A DNA stretch of 64,000 nucleotides from Ascidia mentula (lineage: Eukaryota > Chordata > Ascidiacea > Phlebobranchia > Ascidiidae), in NCBI GenBank assembly GCA_947561715.1, contig OX387201.1:7148001-7212000 (forward strand), given 5' to 3'. Positions within the stretch are counted from its first letter, which is position 1. The number at the start of each line of letters is the position of its first letter. A model generated the notes under the pieces. It saw only the letters and a program-made list of their open reading frames with translations, ran no database searches and was not told where the DNA came from. Positions 42,901 through 59,600 of the stretch are shown in pieces. The position numbers and the translations under genes were made by a program.

Positions 42901-45900
42901 GTACCTTTATGACAATATCAGGAACAGTGTTTGGTGGAAATGGTACAAAACAGGTGTCCGCTACTTTTGATTCTTGTTTCTTTATCATTTCTCCGTCATA
43001 TGAAAGAAACACGCCACCTCTGAAAGTCACCTGTGCATTGTGCCTGGCAAAAATCACAAAAATGAATTTTTGCATGCGAATTATGCCAACATCTAAGCCA
43101 TGTGTTGAATATTCAACTCTTGCAATTTTAGCAGTAAAAGTTCCAATACCTTATTGACATGAAAAAAATATAACGTATACTGCTACAAAATAGATGTATA
43201 TTTGACTTTTAATAAGTTTTAAAATTATTATTTTTCGTGAGTTGCAGACTTATCAGTTGGTATAAAATACAATGATCTTGCTAGCTAAATAGACAAGCAA
43301 GACCACTTTGTGTTGGCCATATAATTACCAAACTAGGTGCAAACAGAATGGGGGAAAAACAACGTGGCTTGCTTATAAAATATATTCACACCTTGTCTCA
43401 CTGCTACTTGAAGAGGGTACAAAAAACTTGGTAAGTGCTGGCAATGGAGATCTGCAAAAAATCAACATATTGGCATAATGTGACCAGGAAATAAATGATG
43501 GTATTTATTACCTAAATTCAATCAAAAAGCTAAATCGATTTTGCAAATCTTCAATAATGTCATCATCTGCAAAATAAATGCATCACTTATGTGTTGTTGT
43601 TAACAGGATTTTTTCACTTGTTTACCCCTGCTAAAGATTTCATGCACATTAATATTGGATATAATCTGGGCTAGTTGAAATGCTTCGTGTCCAAACCTCA
43701 CACAGTAACCATAATCAACCTAAAGAAAATATGTACGTCAATATAAACTCAAATGTTTTCATTTTCCTAAGTAACATTATATGCAGCGTTGACATTCAGG
43801 GGGGTTGTGCAAACCCATTCTTAGAATTTGCTAACCAGCTGTTAAACATAACAACCCTGCTTATAGTAGTTCTAAATTTTTGAATGTCACCACTGCATAC
43901 AAATTACTTTCAAAAACTGTGTTTTTTATTCATACTTACCTCACAAGGGGTAAAAATTTGATTTAGCCACTCAGACTCAAGTGCATGAAGGTTCAAAGCA
44001 TTCCATTCTGCAATGGCGTTGCGGTCACGGTATGCCAGATACCTAAATTATCATTATTAAAGCATCAAAGACCAATACCTCAAAAGTTGATAAAACATCA
44101 TGTTTACCACAAAAGCAATGGTACAATTTCACTCTGCTTGTTTGCCAAACACACGTTAATGGGTTCTGATAAATTTTCAAAGCGATAAGTTCCCATTCCA
44201 CAATCTTGCATAGTGGCAACAATGCTGATAAGGACTTTAACCTGAAAGACATGGTAAATGATACATAACAGCTCACACCACAACTCTGGGAAATGAACAG
44301 AAACCAACCAATTGTACATCATTTCTTTCACATGCAAGTAACAGTGGAGTTTTACTGCAATCTGAAACAAAGTTAACCCTTCCACCAAGAAACAGAAAAA
44401 ACAAAGTCTCATTGATTGATCCCTTTTCACAAGAATGCAATAAAGCCATATTTCTAAAATTAGAAAGTGCATTCATGCAATAAGAACAGGTGCAAACAAG
44501 GTAAAATATTGGAATTTGATAATCAAAGGAAAGGTGAACAAATCACAGAGAAAAACATATGGGGCATGCCAAAACCTATTAGTTATTATCTGAAACATAC
44601 CTAAAATTGGTTGTGGAGTCTGAAACAATAAGGTATAGACAGTGTTGCAAAATAGTCATAGCCTCCTTTTCTTCAACATCAAGGGTGAATTTCTGATGTA
44701 ATCTCAGTAATGCTTGAAATAAATATGAACAAACTTCACCGTTTTCAACAAAAACGAGCGATTCGCTTCTTGTCAAAAATAACTGTTTGAACACAAAGAT
44801 TGTCAATGTGTGACGCACAAGCTGGTAAAAATAATATAAACCTTAATAGTTCCACTTATTTTCAAGAGTGTTTCACCGCTTAGAGTACAATTGTGATGTC
44901 GTAAAATCTCAACAAACAAGTTGCAAATACCATCAACTTTCCCCACAATTTTGTTCAATCTAACGTAATAGAATAGACAAAATGGTTGAAGGTTTCAACA
45001 AATTACAGAAAACACTTACCCTGCACAGTCAATGATTGTACTGATAAAGCCAACAGCTGCAGATTGCACATTTAAAACAGGGATATTGTAACAAGATCCA
45101 TGAATAACTGTATCAATAACACCTTTCTCAAGCAAAATATCTGTTTCTGCAGTGCATTTGTGGCAAAAAAAAAAAAAAAAGTTTTCTCACATGAATATAA
45201 CTTGATGCAACCAAATGCAAACCTATTTTACAAAATGACTGCAAACATCTTATTCCATACAATTGAATCTCAGGGGACATTCCAAGAAACTTATTCATGC
45301 CAGTGATTATGCAACAAACAATTGGATTCCCCTCAATCTCATCAACCCGAATTTGATGAAGGCATAAGTTTTTGTATTTTGTAGTTTCATTGTCTGCATC
45401 AATGCAAAGCATTTTAGCTCTTTATCGGTGAGTGTAAAAACAGTTTTACCATCAGTGGGTTGATAAGAAATCAACAAATGCAGCAGATTTAATGTCTGGA
45501 GCATCACATCATCTCTGTTCATTGCAATCTTGGAATCAAAATAAATGCTTTTGTACAAGTGCGTTATAAACATAACCATATTTAAATAACCACAATAATT
45601 TCCAAACAGCCTTGGGATTTAATTTTGCAACTTGGTCAAATTACCTGCAAAGCATTTGGTATGATACCAAACACTCCGGCATCTATGCTGCAAGTGTAGT
45701 TTGTGGGACAGTCTTCCAACAAGGCAATGGCAAGGTTCAAACTGCATTTTAGAAAAATCAAGCTAATTTTGTTCACAAATGCAACATCACGATGTAGACT
45801 GATTAATTCCATCACTTCAAAAAACAATCCTAAAACAAAAACATTTGATACATATACCTTCGTGTATAAGAACAATAGTGTCAGCTTGTATAACATCAGA

Positions 45901-46431
45901 TTGTATACATAAAGTAGTTTTTGTGAGTAACATCATTCAAGGGACATACCTTTGCTGCCATATTGTGTTTTTAGCTCTGGAAATGCTTTAAGGAGCTCAA
46001 CAATGGCATTTGTTACAGCATGCAATAGCTTGCTGTTCTGAGTTGAAGACAGAAGAACTGCCATGAAGCAATTTCCCATAACCCCTGGGTCAGTGCTGAA
46101 AATATTTTTTACAAAAGCTACTTTTGAAGCTTGGTGAAAGACATCTGGTATAAATTACAACTAACCTCAAAGCAAGTGGAATTCCACTGGTTGCTTGGTT
46201 TTGCAGAATCCTAAAAATATTGTAGAAAATGTTTTTATGTGAGCATCATGTTGTGTTCATAAATTCAAAACAAAATTAACACTTCATTGCCAAGAAATAA
46301 AAGAAAAATTAATCCACAATATGCCATTTGTTTATGTGTCTATTGTGAGCATACTTCGTTGCCATTTCACAGGCTGCAATAACATCTGGCGGATCAGGTT
46401 TGCTCAAAAGAATTCCCAGAACCTCTTCCAT
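35022..46431 (-). CDS. LRRK2: LRRK2-type leucine-rich repeat ROCO kinase (complete)
   Basis: LRRK2 is a large GTPase-kinase that phosphorylates Rab GTPases on endolysosomal membranes. I read 47 coding exons from ATG 46431 to TAA 35022; lengths sum to 7140 nt, giving 2379 residues with every splice phase matching (human LRRK2 has 2527). Domain order: ARM-like helices (~1-376), short ankyrin region (~377-470), LRRs (~620-960), ROC GTPase (P-loop GHSKAGKT 992-999, DFAGQ 1060-1064), COR, kinase (LGDGGFG P-loop, YRDLKPDN 1780-1787, DYG 1805-1807), WD40-like C-terminus. DYG in place of DFG and the YRD loop are LRRK2 hallmarks. The ATG is the first in frame; an upstream in-frame TGA lies about 110 nt before it. 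ARM plus ANK favour LRRK2 over LRRK1. The ARM region is shorter than the human one. Its 3' end lies 2.1 kb from the ROCK start codon. Confidence 0.95.
37045..38750 (-). other. LRRK2: LRRK2 kinase-domain exons
   Basis: Exons: 38596-38750, 38357-38535, 38082-38294, 37789-38038, 37539-37714, 37045-37202. Key elements are [74 protein letters not shown] and [15 protein letters not shown]. The intron 38039-38081 is only 43 nt. A hAT-type MITE sits in the intron between the last two exons. Confidence 0.93.
37255..37519. mobile_element. Non-autonomous hAT-type MITE in an LRRK2 intron
   Basis: The left end CACGGGTGTTAAACTA and the right end TAGTTTAACACCCCTG are inverted copies matching at 15 of 16 positions. 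The GGGTGT...AAACT terminal motif is typical of hAT elements. The flanking 8-mers TTTCAAGG and TTTAAAGC agree at 6 of 8 positions, a decayed target-site duplication. It is 265 bp long with no coding capacity. Confidence 0.7.
38811..41259 (-). other. LRRK2: LRRK2 ROC GTPase and COR exons
   Basis: Exons: 40995-41259, 40479-40933, 40308-40422, 40057-40246, 39809-39910, 39588-39754, 39278-39535, 39136-39217, 38811-39001. [119 protein letters not shown]. These align with human LRRK2 throughout. The acceptor of the 40057 exon may be 6 nt further right (40252). Confidence 0.92.
41320..44042 (-). other. LRRK2: LRRK2 linker and leucine-rich repeat exons
   Basis: Exons: 43940-44042, 43626-43719, 43512-43566, 43392-43451, 42905-43043, 42598-42744, 42412-42543, 42181-42340, 41996-42117, 41803-41928, 41505-41726, 41320-41440. 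From 42744 on, LRR motifs repeat ([80 protein letters not shown]). The junction 42905/42744 (VPDIVIK to EINLQQ) is the in-phase choice that best resembles human LRRK2. Confidence 0.88.
43310..43380. repeat. Dispersed repeat fragment shared with 55.1 kb
   Basis: ACCAAACTAGGTGCAA (43327-43342) recurs at about 55089, and both are followed within 150 nt by CAACGTGG. Here it lies in an LRRK2 intron. The family is unknown. Confidence 0.45.
44108..46431 (-). other. LRRK2: LRRK2 armadillo-like and ankyrin exons
   Basis: Exons: 46355-46431, 46166-46210, 45950-46095, 45645-45829, 45450-45528, 45223-45393, 45020-45146, 44842-44959, 44601-44782, 44309-44453, 44108-44241. The first nine encode helical, Leu-rich ARM-type repeats (e.g. 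[16 protein letters not shown]). The last two carry ankyrin motifs ([33 protein letters not shown]). Introns of 56-59 nt occur here. An A18 run at 45163-45180 forms the poly-T tract of one acceptor. Confidence 0.88.
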
Positions 46432-48507
46432 GTTTATAACTTGCCCAGTTTTGTTGGTGGATCTACATTTTCTAATCACGTCTCCTAATTTTGTGTTGTT
46501 TGAAAAGCTTGCTGCAGATCACTTAAATGTTATCGTTAACGTTTTTTGCATGTGAAAAGCTTGGCTTGCTTAAACTGTTTTTAAGGCCTTGGGAACGGTG
46601 ATTTCCCCAAATGGCAGAATAAATGATTAACCATGCGTAAACAATCACGTGATTTCATGTAATTGCGGTCATGCGGCGTTTTTTGTAAACATCCACACAT
46701 AACAATAAAGTACAAGCAATAATACAGTTACTTTAATTTAAAATCACAACCACAACAGAACGTGATATGCAGCATAGAAACATGCTTTCTTTTGGCATTT
46801 TACTTCAATGTCACAATGTGCAGCGATCAAAACTTTATGCAGATAGCCAGAGCCCTTGATAGAAATGTGAAGGAGAAATCGCTTGAGACCAGATGCTAGT
46901 TTGGTCAGTTAACATGTTCGAGTAAATATCACAAAAGATCGCATAATATTTAAATGCGTGCAATGTCATTGTAGAGCATATATATTCAGCAGTTGTATAA
47001 GTTTGAATAAGGCATATGTATCATTGTGGTGCACATCATCTCCACACAAGTGGCACACAAAAGCATACACGTTTTATATACGAAAGTTTTATAACAACCC
47101 TTATATGTCTGTCACTGCGTCGATTTTTTCAGTTTTAAGACATGTCTTATAGCAGTGATTCCGAACTGTCACAATCCGGTAACGCACTCGGTCGTAAAAA
47201 AATTTGATAAGAGATATTAGATCTACAATTTTGTTGGTGTTTCGCTTATGTTTTGCCTTGATTCGCTTTAATGCAAACGCCCAACTGCCACACAGTGGAA
47301 TATCGAAATAAAATCCTGAAAGTGAGTTTGTGATATTAAAACGACAAACCAATTGGGAACATCTTAGGTGAAGGCTACCTACCCCCTTTGATCCGCCATT
47401 CATAGTAACGAAATGACAATTGGAAATTATATGTCTGCTGATACCAAATCGAAGCATGTTGCAAATGCGGATACATAGAACTTCTTTGGAATTACTGAAC
47501 GCACTCGTGTGACAACCAAGGTGACCAGGGTTCGGACGCTGCTTGATTATCGCTGGTTTGACGGATCCACTTCGTTGCCCAACCTGAAGCCTTAAACAAC
47601 CAAGCACTGGCGACGACTGCGCAAAAGTACAACTTTAAACAAGACTAACAAATGTTTTTTATTAAAGCACCATTTAATTTGTCAAAAATACTTTCAAATC
47701 GCGGTAAATACATACTACACACTCTCTATAACACGCAACAGCGATAGAAAAACTGTAAGGCGCAGGGGAATACTATATTATACGGCGACACAAAAAAGTA
47801 TGAAAGCATTTGCACAACAGTCTAGCGTTGTCGGAAACGTAAATTTCACAGCTTACAGAATTTTAACTGTTATTAAAAACGAGCAAACCAAAAATACTGG
47901 AACCATTCGTAAAATAATTTTCGGGAATGTTCAAGAGCTGTATAAGTCACCAATGCGCCCGTATCGCCCGTATACACATAATAAATGGCTTAAAATACTT
48001 TGACGGAGGCGATCGTGTGAACACAGATTCCGAATATCTCAAAATCTGCTGCGTTGTTTTTAAAATGTTTTTCCGTGGACGTTACGTCATTATAGGTTTA
48101 ATGGCAAGAGCAGCAAATGCAGGAGCAGCTATGGTTTATACGCAAAGGAGTCACGTGTCCCGAACCGTAAAAATACAAACCATGGATGCACTCTAAAGGC
48201 ACTGTTTCAACTTCGGTATGTGCAAATATGAGCATTTTGCAAGCACTTTGAGCTTGAAGAGTGCAGAATTTGGCGGATTGAGTGCATACGATGTTAAGCG
48301 ATATGTAAGGAAAAGGGAATACCCTGAAAATGCAAAATCGATACCAGGAAAGCAACACAAAGGTAAATCGGCCCATGGTTCCATGGCCTTATATAACAGC
48401 GACGCCTGCGTCTGACAACGCCGCCGACAATCTCACAGACTGATTGCAGGCCATTGTCTGCTCAAATGAGTTCAGCCTGTTCTGAAATCCGTGTCGCAAA
48501 ATTTCGA
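46432..48507. other. MAPK15-LRRK2 intergenic region
   Basis: Holds the MAPK15 3' flank, the LRRK2 promoter region and the unrecognised ORF at 47.1-47.5 kb. No TATA box, CpG cluster or repeat could be assigned with confidence. Confidence 0.5.
47101..47457 (-). CDS. Unrecognised 118-residue ORF between LRRK2 and MAPK15
   Basis: I do not recognise this product. The frame is open for more than 500 nt (to about 47607), long for this AT-rich region, with the first ATG at 47457 and TAA at 47101. The C-terminal half is basic (KRIKAKHKRNTNK, FFYDRVRYRIVTV). A possible in-frame intron (donor after 47390, acceptor TTTCAG near 47319) would join the two halves and leave the same frame. There is no signal peptide or membrane helix. 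It could be a real small gene or chance. Confidence 0.3.
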   Translation of the reverse strand: MLRFGISRHIISNCHFVTMNGGSKGVGSLHLRCSQLVCRFNITNSLSGFYFDIPLCGSWAFALKRIKAKHKRNTNKIVDLISLIKFFYDRVRYRIVTVRNHCYKTCLKTEKIDAVTDI

Positions 48508-53924
<5,417 letters not shown>

Positions 53925-55904
53925 TTTTATAGAGGTGTGTGGTAATTTGGAAGATAAAACAGTTTTTACGTCATTGATTAAACAAAAAAACAAATCTCTG
54001 TAAAATTAACAGAGATTATAAAACACAGATCATAAGCTATGAATCAAACCAAAATTACACCAAATAAACGATCTACGGTTGTATAGGGCACAAGGAATGC
54101 GAACACTTTTTACTGTTTGCATCGCATTTTGCTATTCGTGGTACAACATATATCCAAATGTCATAACGCTTTCTGTCCCTGTATTCATTCTAAATTATCC
54201 AAAATTCCTGCTCTCTCGAAACAGAGACCGATACCTCACCTCCAAAAGGATACAATTAAATGGTTTCCACACCAATCAACTGGAGTTATTTATTATTTTG
54301 TTTCGGTAGACTGACTCCTCAACTGCCAATCGCATTGCGTTGCCATAACAGTTAACAACATGACGTTCATCTGCGCGCTTATAAGCGCCCACTGCCGTTC
54401 ATAAACAAAATAAAAGTTAGACGCTAGACGATGCTCAAACTTTATCCAGAAAAAATATACCGAGCACAAAATGAAACTGGGAGTAAGCTGTACTTGAAAT
54501 ATGAGGCGGTCGCAAACCGAAAAATATTTAAATGTCATTGTTGCTTAGAAGCTAAGGGATTTTCAACGAAATGTCAAATAAATAAAATAGCCTCACACAT
54601 CACAACATTTCTAATTATTCATCTTTTCAAACACAAGTTTTCCAAGGTAACTCAATGATAGATAGCACATTATGTTTTGCCAGACTGCCATTAAAATCAC
54701 CCCCTACAGTAACCCTAATATTTATGCATGTGACCTGTCAGCTTTAACTGAAACATTATTTTTTACCACATCTGGATTGGAACCCAGCAGTAATCCTGGT
54801 CAGTAATTCAGATCAGGTTTTTCCCTGGTATTCTCAACTTGGTTGGACGTATGATTGCGGCTCCCGATGCTCACAAACTTCCTCCTGACTTAGGTGTTGA
54901 ATTCCTCCCCAAAATGTAGGCAAACTTTTGTTTTTTCGTGTAAGCTTACATACAGATGACCGCTGTTTCGACCTACAAGGTCTCATCAGTGCAACTGGTG
55001 TGACTATCAGGTGACTTTGCTGACTAAACGGCCAAGCAAAGACTTCCACTTTCTGGTAATTATAGCCTACAATCACAGTCATCCGTTGGGTACCAAACTA
55101 GGTGCAACCTTACGGAGAAAACAAAGTGGAAACACTATGGCCAAGCAAAGCTCATCCATTAGTGCCGCCAGGCCCGTGACACAATAATCATATAAGCAAC
55201 GTGGAGACAATAATATGAATTAGGTAAGCTGCATACAGATGGCCACTGTTTCGACGAACATGGTCTCATTTTGTTTTTCCTTCTATAACATTCAGCGCCA
55301 ATCAAAAAATTCCAACTTCGTTTGAAATTAAGATAAAAATTTCACCTGATAAATCACCTTTATCACCACACCATAAGATCGATCAGAAATTAGAACCATA
55401 GCAACTTCAATGCAAGCGATTTATTTATTCGTGGAATTGGCAATATATACTCAACGGTGACGTTAGGAACACTTTCGAAAAAATCACCGAAAGAAAACGT
55501 TTGTTTAGCGATAAACATCTACAACACTTTCCATATCTAATCTCTTGACCACCAAACACAAACATCTTGATGCGCTTGAAAGCAATAACAATCTAGAACA
55601 TCAACAGTAATTACCTACCGCAAATTAACAGCACAAAACCACATGTACAAACAGTTGCGTTACATCTTTCAAAATATTACAAAAAAATACTTCGGTACAG
55701 CTGCACATCATACAATGGAGAATGTGGGTGAATGACGATAACACAAGAATCGCTTCGAAGTAGAAATAGACCCAATATACAATGTAGCAACAATCTGGGC
55801 AACGAACACGTTTGAAGGTTGCAAACCCAATACGATGCAGTCGTATATGTTCTGCCACGCGCAGCAACCTCTGCACAGTCCGCTCAACCAAGCGGTAAAT
55901 CCAA
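53925..55904. other. Region between the lamin-tail gene (3') and MAPK15 (5')
   Basis: Contains the repeat cluster at 54.9-55.3 kb and the presumed MAPK15 promoter. A reading frame near 55.6-55.9 kb (minus) is Cys/Val-rich but has no support as a gene. Confidence 0.5.
54940..55270. repeat. Repeat cluster with two diverged copies about 284 bp apart
   Basis: Copy A (54940-54989) and copy B (55224-55270) share GTAAGCT, CATACAGATG, CTGTTTCGAC and GGTCTCAT. GGCCAAGCAAAG also occurs twice between them (near 55030 and 55139), and a 16-mer here recurs at 43.3 kb. Probably an interspersed element; no coding frame. Confidence 0.6.
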
Positions 55905-56057
55905 TCAGCGCTCCCAAACAGTTCCGTCGTAGTTGTTTACCTTTGGTGGATGGGTCATGAAGTCGAATCCGTATTTTGAGCGGGCCGATTTCTGTGTAGT
56001 GAGGTCGATAATTTCGGAGTCGTCACCTTTGGCGAGACGCTGTTGGTAGGCCAAAGT
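55905..56057 (-). CDS. Alternative terminal exon of the lamin-tail gene
   Basis: It is preceded by AG (56058-56059) and open in phase 0 for 50 residues to a TGA. It reads TLAYQQRLAKGDDSEIID, then KYGFDFMTHPPK, and ends VWER. The exon at 56671-57064 contains a strong GTGAGT donor after its codon for Gln (last exonic base about 56948), also phase 0, so this exon can replace the longer tail. A GTAAAC donor after MTHPPK could instead lead to a further exon not found. No homology was recognised. Confidence 0.5.
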   Translation of the reverse strand, partial: TLAYQQRLAKGDDSEIIDLTTQKSARSKYGFDFMTHPPKVNNYDGTVWER

Positions 56058-56670
56058 CTTATGACGTCATCCAGGAGAGAGCGGTAAAGGGTCGGGTGGA
56101 AGATGAACGAAAAGAAAGGTTAAGGTTAGATTTTTCTACAAGCATGCTACGTGTAATCACTAAATACTCTACGTTTATTGATTAGAGATGGTTCTGAAAG
56201 CTAAATTAAAAGTTGAATTAGATTCGCAAGCATGTAGTCGTCAGTGATTTACGCAATAACCAAATTATTAGAATGCTAAACGAGGTTTAAAACGACCTTT
56301 AAAATTCTCACAATGCCCAGTCACTTTAGGCATTTTTGTAATACTTTTTGCGTTATTTTGCACAACACGCAAATCAATTGTAGTGCATGCACAACGTTTG
56401 TCTGTCATATAATGTTAGCATTCGGTAGCTAAATACCACATATTAGTACGATTACTTTTAACAAACAATGTTTCATTTTGGAGTTAGTTTAATGATAACT
56501 TCTATCCAAGCATGCCATACTACATCGGGTTAACCGCATACACTACTTATTTGTGTTTTGCAGTGCTAATGTTACACGCCCAAATTGGGACTACAGGCAG
56601 ACGCATTTAGGGTTAGATGGAACAGGGGATTATCGACACAGCGAGCTTTTCGCAACGCGGCATGCGATAT

Positions 56671-59600
56671 CTAAGCTTCGACGCGAACCGTTTTCTTGCT
56701 ATACAGTGGGGTGACAGTGGGAAAAGATTTCGGCATGGGCGGCGCAAAGCTAAGGTTGTGGTTAGAACGCAGTAACTGCATGCCGCGTCTGTGTTGCTCT
56801 CCAGGCGAGAGAAACGTCCCTGGAAGATGCATCCGCGCCGATCCACGTGGAGTAGGCGGCGCACTGCCACCGCACGCGAAAGGGTCACTACAGGTCATTG
56901 CTGATATCTTGCTGCGAGTGTTTTGTTGCTGGCGGGACGAACTCACTTGGGAATCGTGTCGGACGGCGCTAGGTGGCGCATTGTAGCGGCGGAGTGGAGC
57001 ACTTCCGGTTCGTGTGGGAAGTACGCGACCTCCAGTGCAAACCGGCAAGGATCTGCTCTTTTCACTGTGAAGAAATGATATCTGTTAGCTCGGCTCGAGA
57101 CGGTTATGGAGATTTTATTTCTTGATTTTAAAGCTACATTGTATTTCAAAAATTGTGAAGGTTGCATAATGCCAGAATGTTAAAACAAATGCTCAAACAA
57201 ATTGAGCCCGAAATAATAAAAGGAAACTTCGTTGAAGCATTTTCGTTTTTTTTTGTACGTTAGGGTTTAAATCCAATGAGGCCACATCGTAACTCTAAAA
57301 AAAGCTTTTCTACCGAGAAATAGAAAACCAACCACAAACACATACCGTCGTAAAGTAGGAGCGGGCATCGGCACAGTCGGTGAGTCGGTATAGAGAGTAG
57401 GCGCCACACCATAGCTTGCCGGAAGTGACGCAGCAACCCGACCATAATTGCCTTCTTCAGGTTCATTCACATGCTGGCCGTTGGTCTGTACCAAGGTTTG
57501 GATTAGGATGAAACATATGCGTTTTCATACAGTTTTACGTACATCTTGTAGCTTATGTTGCAACATTTGCATCTCCTGCGTCTGGCCCACGATGTCGGGT
57601 TTGTGTTGATATGCCCTTGACACCCGCGAAATTCTCTGCAATGCACGGTGTGTCACGATTCACTAAAACTACTTTTCGTACAGAGGTGTGTAGCACCAGA
57701 GCACATGTTAAAAACATTATAAACAAAAATATGAAAACAAAGAATTAATCGAACACGATAGCAAAAGTAAACTACATACGGGAGCCGAAGTCATCCATGC
57801 AACAGCTTGTCCGTTTGGTTTGCACAGGATGGTGGTACATTCGGGACCAGTCCCCCATTTATCTAATTGTTTCCACACGTAATGAGACGGAGGGTCGTGA
57901 ATCGCTTCCAGTGAACCGGAACACCAAACCTACAGAAAACAGAATATTTCAACTGATGACCTGGATTTTCGGACTGGCTGAAACCAACGAGTCTTCAGAG
58001 CCATATGCCTCAACGCGGCAATTCAATAAATTTGTTTGCTTTCTGTTGTTTTTATTAAAGCACTTTCGGGTATTTCGCAAAACTTAATGTAAAGCCTCTG
58101 TTACGCCTTCTTGGGAAACTCGAAAAACCAAAACGTAAAGAAAAGTTAAATATAGTCGTACCGTCGAGGTGTGACAGGGTTGGAGTTTGGTTCTGGGTGG
58201 AAATCGGAACACTGCCACCGGGTGGCCAGCGACATTTTGCTGCAACAAACAACCTCCAATATCTTCAGCACGAGTTGCCGAAGCGTTGTGGACTCGAACG
58301 AATCTCCCACTTTCGTCCACCTCGACTAGTTTCAAGTTTCCCGTAGCGCTGTAAGATAATAGGAAAAAGGGTTAACATTTCTAGGATGTGGGATGGATTG
58401 TGTTGTTGTCATGGAGATGTCATTACTATCACTGAGGCGGAAAGAAATGCAAGAAGTCTACAAACATTACAATGGTCAATCATGAATTTGGTAGTTTGCA
58501 ATGTTGATTCTCTTCTGATTTGAAGTTTTAATTAAACAAAAGTCATATGCAGAAAATACAATTAAAGGAAGAACACAGCCAAACAAACAAGAAACCAACA
58601 TTCAAAGAAAACAACAGGAGCACTGAAAACTTGCACAACCAAATTACACCCGACTAATTTATTCGCTTAAAGTCACGATATTGGCACTGCAAGTACATTG
58701 AAAAACACACCCTCGCCCCACACAACGAAAACGTGCAACCGGCCAATCACTGACGGTGGGTTTTGCCCGACATGTGCGCTTTATTTGCTTAACTACATAT
58801 AGCGACACTCGCAAACCCTAAAGCGGCCAACAATCTATCAAACCTGGCCGTTGAACCAGAATACCATAGGCGTCCGTTCTTGCTGGGCTTCACCTCGTGT
58901 CTATACAGCAACACAACCAGTGAAAGCTATAGGGAATGCAGACGCCTATAAGTACACCAAGGGTCAAGGTCCTACCTCGCTGTGGAATTGATCATGTCTT
59001 GCTGTACTGATGACGTGATCTTGGAAGTGTCCACGCCCGTTTCGCCTTCCGTGACTTTGGTGTACATAACGTCTTTTCGCAGGTCGTTGAACATGGCGTC
59101 GAAGTAGTCTCGACCTTGTCCTGCCGCAGTAAGTCATGGCAGGTTAGATAGCAGTAACCCAAATAAACAGAAACGTCAACGGATGTGACGTCATGCAAAT
59201 CTATCTTATCAAACATAATACAAAGGATAATTTAAGTACTACGGAACACTATACAAGCGAAGAAATTCTCCCAGGTTTGATGAAAATCGTTGAGAATATT
59301 ATCAAGCGATGTTTGCTTAAGAAGCCAGAGTGGATAAATGAAATATTAAAAGGACATTAAATCTTCCATTAACGAGCACTAAACGATCTCAAACGACGTG
59401 AATTAATTTGATTTTTTCTATACCTTGCTGACACTTTTATGGGTTTTCTTCATCCCAATAAAAGTGATTACATTTAATACGACAACGCTAATGGTCACCA
59501 TCGCGTATCTACCATTAGGAACGGCCTTTAAAGCGCAACCTATAAAACAAAAGGAATGGGAGTCACCTGCATCCGCCGATATATATCGAGGATTGGCGGC

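Noticed and set aside
47150..47220. Possible hAT terminus near 47.15 kb
   Set aside because: Only a loose resemblance, with no matching inverted end found.
56696..56986. Plus-strand frame of 96 residues
   Set aside because: Antisense to the terminal exon of the lamin-tail gene.
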